From Candidatus Cloacimonadota bacterium (GTDB lineage: Bacteria > Cloacimonadota > Cloacimonadia > Cloacimonadales > TCS61), in NCBI GenBank assembly GCA_027858325.1, contig JAQICU010000332.1:1-11547 (forward strand): a stretch of 11,547 nucleotides of DNA, written 5' to 3'. The position numbers and the translations under genes were made by a program. Position 1 is the stretch's first letter. Each line of letters starts with the position of its first letter. The notes below the pieces were generated by a model. That model was not told the origin of the DNA. It was given only the letters and a program-made list of their open reading frames with translations, and did not search any database. Shown one piece after another: positions 1 to 7,395 of the stretch.

Positions 1-184
1 CTATAATTGAATTTAATTGAGTTTCTGAGATCGCATTTTCAAGATGAAGATAAATATCGAGTCGTTTCATTTTCAGGATTTGGGAAATGATGATCTCAGC
101 ATTCTGTTTCGGACTAGTAATATCATTATTTTTAAATTGTGTAATAAGTCGGTCTAATAATTCTCTAATCGTACAAGCTCTCAA
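1..184 (-). CDS. prmC: Release factor glutamine methyltransferase PrmC (HemK), N-terminal part, cut by the window edge
   Basis: Seen: an open frame running leftward from 184 off the window edge, 61 codons visible. It starts TIRELLDRLI and continues with SPKQNAEIIISQIL, KRLDIYLHLE and the start of a following helix. This order (TIxELL, then SPxxxAExLL, then RxxxYL) is the typical five-helix N-terminal substrate-binding domain of PrmC. Known of the family: PrmC uses S-adenosylmethionine to methylate the glutamine of the GGQ motif in release factors RF1 and RF2, a cytosolic modification that helps termination. The catalytic SAM-binding domain and its NPPY motif lie outside the window, so the activity cannot be verified here. 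Start choice: TTG at 184-182 follows TAGGAGAG with 6 nt between AGGAG and TTG, and an in-frame TAG at 196-194 rules out a longer protein. The gene lies directly behind an intrinsic terminator, so it is probably expressed by read-through or from a weak promoter not recognised here. Confidence 0.78.
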   Translation of the reverse strand, partial: MRACTIRELLDRLITQFKNNDITSPKQNAEIIISQILKMKRLDIYLHLENAISETQLNSII

Positions 185-188
185 GTTT

Positions 189-196
189 CTCTCCTA
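189..196 (-). promoter_or_regulatory. Ribosome binding site deciding the TTG start of prmC
   Basis: The minus strand reads TAGGAGAG, then AAAC, then TTG. The AGGAG core leaves 6 nt before the TTG codon. No in-frame ATG or GTG with a comparable site is available before the upstream in-frame stop, so the site decides the start. Confidence 0.7.
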
Positions 197-200
197 TAAC

Positions 201-229
201 AAAAAAGGTTCACTCCTAGAGAATGAACC
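201..229 (-). terminator. Intrinsic (rho-independent) terminator after fusA
   Basis: The minus strand has the stem GGTTCA/TGAACC (arms at 229-224 and 212-207). An inner CTC/GAG pairing around a three-base loop can extend it, leaving two unpaired T. Six T follow at once (206-201). The hairpin starts 28 nt after the fusA stop codon, the expected place for the end of the long rpoB-fusA transcript. The stem is short and AU-containing, so termination may be incomplete. The U-tract ends only 5 nt before the prmC ribosome binding site. On the plus strand the sequence after the stem is A-rich, so it should not terminate in that direction. Confidence 0.72.
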
Positions 230-257
230 AAAAAACTTTGGAATAATAAGATAATTA

Positions 258-2354
258 TTAGAATCCTCTAACTTTTTTTAATATTTTTTCCTGAATATTG
301 CCCGGAGTTTTCTCGTGCTTGAAGTACTCCATTGTATAAACAGCTCTGCCCTGGGAAATAGATCGTAATCTGGTAGAATATCCAAAGAGTTCGCTCATTG
401 GGACATGGGCAGTTATCTCCTGTTTCAGGTTATAATTCCTAATATGTTCGATCCTTCCACGCTTTGCGTTTATATCGCCAATTATTTCTCCCATGAAATC
501 TTCAGGTGAAATAATACTGATAAGCATAATGGGCTCCATAATTACTGCTTTAGCTTTTCTGAGACCGTTATTTATTGCAATGGCAGAAGCAATACTAAAA
601 GCAGTTTCACTGGAATCTACTTCATTGAATTTGCCACCTATAAGCTCTATAAGTACACGCTCAATTGGACTGTTCATCAGGGGACCATCCATACAGGCGC
701 TCAGGGAGCCGTTTTGAATTGCTTTCCAGAATTCTTTAGGAATAACATCGGGATCAATTGAATTGATGAATCGGTTCTTTTCTCCCAGTTTAAGTTCATC
801 AAACTTGAGGGGAGAAAGTTTTAATCTAACTATTGCATAATGACCTTTCCCTTTCATCTCTCGGATAAATTCACCACTGGCTATTACTCCATTGGTAATA
901 GTCTCACGATATGCAACTTGCGGATTTCCTACGTTTGCATGAACATTAAATTCACGTTTGAGCCTGTCGATAATAATCTCCAGATGCAGTTCTCCCATAC
1001 CGGAAATAAGTGTTTGGCCTGTATCTTTGTGCTGGGAAACCCTGAAAGTAGGATCTTCTTCTTCCAATTTTTTCAAAGAAATATCCAGATTATCTTTATC
1101 AGCTTTTGTTTTGGGTTCAATAGCAATGGAAATTACCGAATCGGGAAAGGTGATCGGTGCGAGGAGTAAATCCAGATCATCAGAGGTGAGAGTATCACCG
1201 GTTTTGATTTCTTTAGGACCTATGAGGGCAGCAATATCACCTGCCTTCAATTCAAAGATATCCTTCTTCTTATTAGAATGAACCTGCAATACGCGCGAAA
1301 CACGCTCTTTTTTGCCGGTTGTTTGATTGAAAATTGAACTTCCCCGTTTTATTGTACCAGAATAGACTCTGATATAAATGAGTTTGCCTACAAATTTATC
1401 AACCTGGACTTTGAAAGCCAAAGCAGAAAAAGGTTTTTGAGGATCCGCTTGAACAAGAACCTCAGCAGAACTGTCTGGTTTTGTACCAATTGCCGGTGGA
1501 ACATCCAATGGAGACGGCAGATAATTATTGATAGCATCCAATAACAGCTGTACACCTTTATTCTTTAGAGAAGATCCGCATAAGACAGGAACAAACTGAT
1601 GATTAATTACACCTGTACGGATAGCTGATATAATTTCCTGCTCTGAAATCTCTTCTTCTTCAAGGTATTTTTCCATCAAAGTATCATCGTATTCTGTGAT
1701 ATGCTCCAAAAGCTGCTTTCGTATCTTGATAGCATTTTCCAATAATTCGTCAGGGATCTTCTGAGTATGATATTTTAGCCCCATAGTATTCGGGTCATAA
1801 TAGACAGCTTTCATGCTGATCAGATCGATGATGCCTTCAAAATTGTCTTCCCGACCAATTGGTAGTTGAACTGCAAGTGCATTTTTTGTAAGCCGGTTAT
1901 GGATCATATCGATTACGTGTTCAAAATCTGCACCTGATCTGTCCATTTTATTGATGAATACCAGGCGTGGAACGTTATATCTATCTGCTTGATGCCAGAC
2001 TGTTTCTGATTGCGGTTCCACACCGCCTACTGCACAGAATATGCCTATTGCTCCATCTAAGATCCTTAAAGAGCGTTCAACTTCAGCAGTAAAATCAACA
2101 TGACCCGGCGTATCGATAATATTTATTTGTTTCTTTTTCCAAAAGCAGGTAGTAACAGCTGAGGTGATTGTGATACCACGTTCTTTTTCCTGCGCCATCC
2201 AGTCCATAACGGCATTTCCATCATGAACTTCACCCATTCTATGAATGATGCCGGTATAAAACAATATCCTTTCGGTTGTAGTAGTCTTACCGGCATCAAT
2301 ATGAGCCATTATGCCAATATTACGTATCTCAGATAACTCTCTGTTCTTTGACAT
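258..2354 (-). CDS. fusA: Translation elongation factor G (EF-G)
   Basis: EF-G is the GTPase that moves tRNAs and mRNA through the ribosome after peptide bond formation and, with RRF, splits ribosomes. The 698-residue length is normal. Visible motifs: G1 AHIDAGKT (17-24), G2 RGITIT (59-64), G3 DTPGH (81-85) with the catalytic-type His85, G4 NKMD (135-138), G5 GSSLKNKG (260-267). Domain II is about 290-400 and domain III contains GMGELHLEI (452-460). Domain IV runs from about residue 480 (YRETI) to 605, and domain V carries EPIM, GDINAKRG and the SELFGYSTRLRSISQGR segment. Odd: domain IV tip loops depart from the usual pattern, with GKGHY (502-506) where GGRGQY/F is typical, DPDVIP (534-539) instead of GGVIP, and GGKFNEVDSSE (573-583) with Asn577 where E. 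coli EF-G has His583. The ATG start has no recognisable Shine-Dalgarno sequence and lies 14 nt after rpsG. No tuf follows; a terminator does. Identity as an EF-G is certain; whether it is the main translocase or a diverged paralogue is not. Confidence 0.96.
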   Translation of the reverse strand: MSKNRELSEIRNIGIMAHIDAGKTTTTERILFYTGIIHRMGEVHDGNAVMDWMAQEKERGITITSAVTTCFWKKKQINIIDTPGHVDFTAEVERSLRILDGAIGIFCAVGGVEPQSETVWHQADRYNVPRLVFINKMDRSGADFEHVIDMIHNRLTKNALAVQLPIGREDNFEGIIDLISMKAVYYDPNTMGLKYHTQKIPDELLENAIKIRKQLLEHITEYDDTLMEKYLEEEEISEQEIISAIRTGVINHQFVPVLCGSSLKNKGVQLLLDAINNYLPSPLDVPPAIGTKPDSSAEVLVQADPQKPFSALAFKVQVDKFVGKLIYIRVYSGTIKRGSSIFNQTTGKKERVSRVLQVHSNKKKDIFELKAGDIAALIGPKEIKTGDTLTSDDLDLLLAPITFPDSVISIAIEPKTKADKDNLDISLKKLEEEDPTFRVSQHKDTGQTLISGMGELHLEIIIDRLKREFNVHANVGNPQVAYRETITNGVIASGEFIREMKGKGHYAIVRLKLSPLKFDELKLGEKNRFINSIDPDVIPKEFWKAIQNGSLSACMDGPLMNSPIERVLIELIGGKFNEVDSSETAFSIASAIAINNGLRKAKAVIMEPIMLISIISPEDFMGEIIGDINAKRGRIEHIRNYNLKQEITAHVPMSELFGYSTRLRSISQGRAVYTMEYFKHEKTPGNIQEKILKKVRGF

Positions 2355-2368
2355 AAGGCGCTGATTAT

Positions 2369-2839
2369 TTAAACTCTAAAGTGAGCAAATGCTTTATTAG
2401 CTTCCGCCATTTTATGAACTTCTTCACGGCGCTTTATGCTGGCACCCTCTTTTTTATAAGCAGCCAGAAGTTCGCCAGCAAGGCGTTCAACCATGGTTTT
2501 TTCAGCTCGTAGTCTGGAGAAAGAAATTATCCATCTATAGGCTATAGCCTGGGCATTTTTCTTGTTAACTTCTGTAGGAACCTGGTAATTTGAACCACCA
2601 ATACGACGCGATAAAACCTTAATAAGCGGTCTAACATTATCAACCGCAGCAGTAAATACATCTAGTGCAGGTTCACCTGTTCTCTCTTCTATAATTTCTA
2701 AAGCACCGTAAACGATCTTTTCTGCTAGGCTCTTCTTACCTTCTTTCATAACAGCATTGATGAATTTACTCAAAACAATACTTTTATATTTCGGATCAGG
2801 ATATATCTCTCTTTCAATTGCTTTTCGTCTTCTTGACAT
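2369..2839 (-). CDS. rpsG: 30S ribosomal protein S7
   Basis: S7 binds the 3' major domain of 16S rRNA, starts assembly of the small-subunit head and lines the E-site mRNA exit. The 156-residue protein is full length for the bacterial family. Hallmarks are the basic start MSRRRKA, the PDPKY segment, the beta-hairpin region SRRIGGSNYQVPTEV (about 77-91) and the C-terminal block VHKMAEANKAFAHFR that ends the protein. The ATG start at 2839 is set by AGGAGG with 6 nt spacing, and that site overlaps the TAG stop of rpsL. The rpsL-rpsG gap is only 10 nt, so the roughly 100-nt intercistronic S7 binding site known in E. coli is absent, and feedback control, if any, must work differently. The next gene, fusA, begins 14 nt downstream. 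Confidence 0.97.
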   Translation of the reverse strand: MSRRRKAIEREIYPDPKYKSIVLSKFINAVMKEGKKSLAEKIVYGALEIIEERTGEPALDVFTAAVDNVRPLIKVLSRRIGGSNYQVPTEVNKKNAQAIAYRWIISFSRLRAEKTMVERLAGELLAAYKKEGASIKRREEVHKMAEANKAFAHFRV

Positions 2840-2845
2840 CTACAT

Positions 2846-2851
2846 CCTCCT
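2846..2851 (-). promoter_or_regulatory. Ribosome binding site of rpsG, overlapping the rpsL stop
   Basis: The minus strand reads TAGGAGG: the TAG stop of rpsL supplies the first bases of a full AGGAGG site, 6 nt before the rpsG ATG. This arrangement suggests translational coupling of S12 and S7. Confidence 0.75.
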
Positions 2852-3224
2852 AATTCTTAGGTCGTTTCGTTCCGTATTTCGAACGAGATTGAATACGACC
2901 ATCAACACCTGCTGTATCAAGTGCACCACGTACTATATGGTATCTAACACCAGGTAAATCCTTTACTCTTCCACCACGAACGAGAACGATACTGTGTTCC
3001 TGCAGGTTGTGACCTTCTCCAGGAATATAAACTGTTACTTCTGCACCATTTGTAAGACGTACTCTGGCAACTTTACGAAGAGCTGAGTTCGGCTTTTTTG
3101 GTGTGGTTGTGTAAACTCTAGTACACACACCTCTTCTTTGCGGGCAGGAACCAAGAGCTCTATTTTGCTTTTTCTTCTCGATCTTCTTTCTGCCTTTACG
3201 TATTAACTGATTAATTGTTGGCAC
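2850..3224 (-). CDS. rpsL: 30S ribosomal protein S12
   Basis: S12 sits at the interface of the small subunit beside the decoding centre and influences tRNA selection fidelity. The 124-residue protein matches the usual length. Visible hallmarks: start MPTINQLIRKGR, CPQRRGVCTRVYTT (27-40), the conserved loop TPKKPNSALRK (41-51), GEGHNLQEHS (69-78), and GGRVKDLPGVRYH (84-96), then the basic tail YGTKRPKN. Lys43 and Lys88 (E. coli K42 and K87 in mature numbering) and Pro91 are the drug-sensitive residues, so no classic streptomycin-resistance change is present. Asp89, the residue methylthiolated by RimO in other bacteria, is also present. The start is GTG at 3224, chosen because GGAGG lies 5 nt upstream and the N-terminus matches the family exactly. 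It follows rpoC by 19 nt, so in this genome the str genes are directly joined to the RNA polymerase operon. Confidence 0.97.
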   Translation of the reverse strand: MPTINQLIRKGRKKIEKKKQNRALGSCPQRRGVCTRVYTTTPKKPNSALRKVARVRLTNGAEVTVYIPGEGHNLQEHSIVLVRGGRVKDLPGVRYHIVRGALDTAGVDGRIQSRSKYGTKRPKN

Positions 3225-3229
3225 TATTT

Positions 3230-3234
3230 CCTCC
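3230..3234 (-). promoter_or_regulatory. Ribosome binding site deciding the GTG start of rpsL
   Basis: GGAGG on the minus strand lies 5 nt before the GTG start of rpsL, within the 19-nt gap after the tandem TAATAA at the end of rpoC. It supports GTG as the true start. Confidence 0.75.
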
Positions 3235-3243
3235 GTTTATTTA

Positions 3244-6200
3244 TTAGAAATCAAGGATATCATCAAGCGATTCTTCTTCTTCCTTATGAGCGAACTCTTG
3301 TATGATCTCGGTAATTGATTTACCTTCATCAATAGCTTTCTTCACCTTGCTATTATAGAACTTGGTTCCAGTACCAATTGGAATTCTATGCCCAATAATG
3401 ATACTTTCTTTAAGACCCTCAAGATTATCCACTTTGCCTTCAATAGAAGATTGAGTAAGAATCTTTGTGGTCTCCTGGAACGAAGCTGCTGAAAGCCAGC
3501 TGTCTGTTAACAGCGAAGCTTTTGTAATACCAAGTAGAAGTTGCTCAAAAGTGGCTCCTTCGCCACCCTCTTCTTCAATACGCTTGTTCTCTTTATTAAC
3601 TTGATTTCTATCTACGATCTCACCTTCCAGGAACATAGTATGTCCCGGATTTAGTATTTTAACTTTTTTGAACATTTGACGGATGATCACTCCGATGTGT
3701 TTGTCATCAATCTTAACACCCTGTTTCCTATAAACTTCCTGGATCTCATTAACAATCAGCATCTGTGCTGCAGTGATACCTTTTGCTTGAAGAATATCGT
3801 GAGGATCAAGTGGACCGCTTGATAAAGCGTCACCACTTTCTACTTTATCATCTTCATGAACGATGATCCTCTTTCCAGGTGGAATAATATATTTTTTTTC
3901 TGTCTCTTCTCCAGCATTGATATATACTACACGACCGGATTTTGAAAGATCTCCAATAGAGACTAATCCCGCGATTTCAGAGAGAATAGCTTTCTCTTTG
4001 GGTACACGAGCTTCAAAAAGGTCTTGAACTCGGGGCAAACCACCAGTAATATCACTCTGTTTCACAGTAATACGAGATGATTTTCCGAGTACATCACCAG
4101 GATATACATAAATACCATTTTCTATCTCAACCATTAAACCAGATTGGATAGGAACAAGTATTTGTTTACCTTTTTTTGGAATGATCTTGAACTGAGCTTG
4201 AAGTTTACGATCTTTTGATTCGATAATTGTGATCTCTCTCGAACCGGTTAGTTCATTAAATTCTTCCTTGTATGTTATATCTTTAATAAAATGTTCGAAT
4301 TTAAGTTCACCTTTAGCTGGAGCGATTAGTGGGTTATTATAATGGTCCCAACTGAATAATTTTGTATTCTTAACAACTTTTTGACCATCCTGCACAAAGA
4401 TAGTAGCTGCATATTCCACTTTATATGTTTCTAATTCAGAACCATCTTCTGTGCTAATTATTTTGATTTTACCGAAATAACCACTGGAAATAAGTTCGTT
4501 AGATCGGTTAATCACCGTATTCATTTTTTCAAATTTTATTATACCATCAGTATTTGCAACAACTTCTGCTAGATCCACATCTGTACTTGTTGTACCACCA
4601 ATATGGAAAGTACGTAGTGTAAGCTGGGTTCCAGGTTCACCAATACTTTGAGCAGCAATTACACCCACAGGCTCACCAATAGTGGAGGATTTGTTGTTCC
4701 CCAAATTTCTACCGTAACATTTTGCACAAATTCCATTTTCATTGTCACAGGTCAAAACAGATCTGATCTTAACAGAATTAATACCATGATTCTGGATAAT
4801 TTGAGCCATCTCATTTGTAATCTCAGAATTTGCATCTACAATGATCTTATCTGTAACCGGATCAATGATATCTTCTGCAGTTGTCCTGCCTTTGATCCTT
4901 TCATATAATGGTTCTACCGTTTCCAACCCTTCTTTAAGAGCGCTAACAGTAATACCTTCGATAGTTCCACAATCATCACTCGTTATAACAGCATTCTGTG
5001 CAACATCCACAAGGCGTCTTGTAAGGTATCCGGCATCAGCGGTTTTAAGAGCTGTATCTGCCAGCCCTTTACGAGCACCGTGAGTAGAGATAAAATATTC
5101 AAGTACGGTAAGACCTTCTTTAAAGTTAGACTTAATCGGAGTTTCAATAACTTCTGCTACACTTTCGGAAGAACCACGTGATGGTTTATCCATCAATCCA
5201 CGAAGAGCTCCCAGCTGCTTGATCTGGTCTTTACCACCACGAGCACCAGAAAGATACATCATATTAATAGAATTGAAACCACCCTGATCAACTTCCAATT
5301 CCTTCATCAGAAGATCAGTAACTTTTTCAGTTGTCAATTTCCATTTATCAATAACACGGTTATATCGCTCTGTTTCAGTAATCTCACCATTCATATAGCT
5401 TTCAATGATCTTAGCTACTTCTTTTTCTGTTTTTGCAATATATTTATTCTTATCTTTTGGTGAAATAACATCACTGGAACTAAATGTAATACCAGCCTTA
5501 GTTGCATATTTGAAACCCATGTCTTTTATATCATCAAGAAATACTGCTGTTCTAGCTTGTCCGATAGCTTCATAGCATTCCATCGAAAGGTCGTTCAGTT
5601 TACCTTTTGTAAAAGTGTAATTTTTAAAGGGTAGTTCAGGAGGAAGGATCTGGTTAAAGATGACACGACCAATAGTTGTAGTTATCATCGACCCATCAAT
5701 GAGAACATTGATCCAAGTATATAGATCGAGATCAAACTTATCTGCAATACGACCTTTCTGGTTTTTTAAATGGTCTTCCTGTTCATAGGCAAGTAGAACT
5801 TCATCAGAAGAACTGAAATATCTCAATTTCTGTGTATCTTTCGGTTGCATATCTTTCAAAACAGTTAGATAATAGTTACCCAGAACGATATCCTGGTTAG
5901 TCGCCATAGCCAATTTACCGCTGGCAGGGAGCAATAGATTTCTGGTCGATAACATTAGAACTCGTGCTTCCATCTGAGCTTCATTGGAAAGCGGTACATG
6001 TACAGCCATCTGATCACCATCAAAATCCGCATTATACGAGATACAGACGAGTGGATGTAGTTCTATTGCTTTTCCTTCTGTTAGTACCGGCATGAATGCC
6101 TGGATACCATGTTTATGCAGTGTAGGTGCGCGATTCAGAAGAACAGGATAATCTTTGATAACCTCTTCCAATATCTTCCAGATCTCTGGACGTTTCTTAT

Positions 6201-7395
6201 CAATCAATTTCTTAGCTGTTTTTGCTTTTTCAGCTTCACCGATCTTTTCTAGTCTTTCTATTATAAAAGGTTTGAAAAGCTCGATAGCCATCTCTTTTGG
6301 TAAACCACACTGATGCAGTTTGAGATTTGGTCCGACTGTAATAACAGAACGACCGGAATAATCCACACGTTTACCAAGCAAGTTCTGACGGAATCTACCG
6401 CTTTTACCTTTAAGCTGATCGGCAAGAGCTTTAAGAGGTCTATTGCCTCTTCCTTTCACCGGTCTAGATTTTCGAGAGTTATCGATAAGAGCGTCTACAG
6501 CTTCCTGCAGCATACGCTTCTCATTTCGCAATATTACTTCAGGAGCATTAATGTCTATAAGACCACGAAGTCTATTATTACGGGTAATAACTCTTCGATA
6601 TAGTTCGTTAAAATCAGCAGTTGCAAATCTGCCACCATCTAGTTGAACCAAGGGTCTCAATGTAGGCGGTAGAACAGGAAGAACTTCCAGAACCATCCAG
6701 GCAGGGTTATTGCCGGATTTGCGGAAAGCATCAATAACCTTAAGGCGTTTAATAGCTTTCTGCTTCTTCTGAATGGAAGTTTCCATTTTAATGATGGTTC
6801 GCAGATTCATTGCTTCATCTTCAAGATTGATCTTTTCAAGCAGCACTTTGATAGCTTCTGCTCCCATAAGTGCAATAAAATCTTCACCTATACGATCTCT
6901 GATCTCATAGTATTCATCAACATTTACTAAATCGTTCTCTTCGTAATCACTATCACCCGGATTGAGGACGATATAAGATTCATAATAAAGAACGCGTTCC
7001 AGTTTGCTAACCGCCATATTAAGGAGTGTTCCAATTACACTTGGCATACTTTTTACAAACCAGATATGTGAGATTGGAACTGCCAACTCAAGATGACCCA
7101 AACGTGAACGACGTACACGTGAAGTAGTTATTTCTACACCGCAACGGTCACATACAGTATTTTGGAAACGCTTTTTCTTATATTTCCCGCAACTACATTC
7201 ATAATCCTTTTCAGGCCCAAAGATCCTTTCACAGAAAAGACCACCTTTTTCAGGTTTAAGGGTACGATAGTTTAGAGTATCCGGCTTTGTAACTTCACCA
7301 TAACTCCATTCGCGGATTGCATCAGGAGAAGCTATCTTGATTCTTACTTTATCGTAATTTTCTATTCTTTTATCTCGTTTAATATCTCTAATCAC
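3244..7395 (-). CDS. rpoC: DNA-directed RNA polymerase subunit beta' (RpoC)
   Basis: Beta' forms one jaw of RNA polymerase and carries the catalytic magnesium site. The protein has 1383 residues, in the range of Gram-negative beta' (E. coli 1407). Seen in order: N-terminal zinc finger with Cys67, Cys69, Cys82 and Cys85; the double-psi barrel motif NADFDGDQMA with Asp457, Asp459 and Asp461 as the metal ligands; the second zinc site Cys809, Cys883, Cys890, Cys893; the bridge helix region TADAGYLTRRLVDVAQ; the trigger loop start GTQLTLRTFHIGG with His931; then an insertion of about 175 residues (roughly 940-1115, barrel-sandwich type, equivalent to SI3) before the loop resumes at GGLPRVQDLFEAR (from 1118). 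The C-terminal part includes GGEGATFEQLLLGITKASL, SAASFQETT and GHRIPIGTG. The start is GTG at 7395, directly after the rpoB stop codon. The gene ends with tandem stops TAATAA (3246-3241). All catalytic residues looked for are present; nothing suggests loss of function. Confidence 0.98.
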   Translation of the reverse strand: MIRDIKRDKRIENYDKVRIKIASPDAIREWSYGEVTKPDTLNYRTLKPEKGGLFCERIFGPEKDYECSCGKYKKKRFQNTVCDRCGVEITTSRVRRSRLGHLELAVPISHIWFVKSMPSVIGTLLNMAVSKLERVLYYESYIVLNPGDSDYEENDLVNVDEYYEIRDRIGEDFIALMGAEAIKVLLEKINLEDEAMNLRTIIKMETSIQKKQKAIKRLKVIDAFRKSGNNPAWMVLEVLPVLPPTLRPLVQLDGGRFATADFNELYRRVITRNNRLRGLIDINAPEVILRNEKRMLQEAVDALIDNSRKSRPVKGRGNRPLKALADQLKGKSGRFRQNLLGKRVDYSGRSVITVGPNLKLHQCGLPKEMAIELFKPFIIERLEKIGEAEKAKTAKKLIDKKRPEIWKILEEVIKDYPVLLNRAPTLHKHGIQAFMPVLTEGKAIELHPLVCISYNADFDGDQMAVHVPLSNEAQMEARVLMLSTRNLLLPASGKLAMATNQDIVLGNYYLTVLKDMQPKDTQKLRYFSSSDEVLLAYEQEDHLKNQKGRIADKFDLDLYTWINVLIDGSMITTTIGRVIFNQILPPELPFKNYTFTKGKLNDLSMECYEAIGQARTAVFLDDIKDMGFKYATKAGITFSSSDVISPKDKNKYIAKTEKEVAKIIESYMNGEITETERYNRVIDKWKLTTEKVTDLLMKELEVDQGGFNSINMMYLSGARGGKDQIKQLGALRGLMDKPSRGSSESVAEVIETPIKSNFKEGLTVLEYFISTHGARKGLADTALKTADAGYLTRRLVDVAQNAVITSDDCGTIEGITVSALKEGLETVEPLYERIKGRTTAEDIIDPVTDKIIVDANSEITNEMAQIIQNHGINSVKIRSVLTCDNENGICAKCYGRNLGNNKSSTIGEPVGVIAAQSIGEPGTQLTLRTFHIGGTTSTDVDLAEVVANTDGIIKFEKMNTVINRSNELISSGYFGKIKIISTEDGSELETYKVEYAATIFVQDGQKVVKNTKLFSWDHYNNPLIAPAKGELKFEHFIKDITYKEEFNELTGSREITIIESKDRKLQAQFKIIPKKGKQILVPIQSGLMVEIENGIYVYPGDVLGKSSRITVKQSDITGGLPRVQDLFEARVPKEKAILSEIAGLVSIGDLSKSGRVVYINAGEETEKKYIIPPGKRIIVHEDDKVESGDALSSGPLDPHDILQAKGITAAQMLIVNEIQEVYRKQGVKIDDKHIGVIIRQMFKKVKILNPGHTMFLEGEIVDRNQVNKENKRIEEEGGEGATFEQLLLGITKASLLTDSWLSAASFQETTKILTQSSIEGKVDNLEGLKESIIIGHRIPIGTGTKFYNSKVKKAIDEGKSITEIIQEFAHKEEEESLDDILDF

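Noticed and set aside
244..260. Inverted repeat TAATAA/TTATTA at the end of fusA
   Set aside because: It is only A-T pairs and would be very unstable; the GC-containing hairpin at 207-229 is the better terminator.
2840..2845. ATG-TAG start-stop pair directly before the rpsG ATG
   Set aside because: The AGGAGG site touches this ATG with no spacing, so it is unlikely to be used as a start; it is probably a by-product of the spacer sequence.
2840..2849. An S7 translational operator between rpsL and rpsG
   Set aside because: The gap is only 10 nt and is filled by the ribosome binding site, so there is no room for the structured E. coli-type site.
2850..3224. Possible streptomycin-resistant S12
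   Set aside because: Lys43, Lys88 and Pro91 are all the sensitive type.
4050..4580. Long insertion in RpoC that might look like a foreign domain
   Set aside because: It lies exactly in the trigger loop where Gram-negative beta' carries the SI3 insertion, and its composition resembles the rest of the gene.
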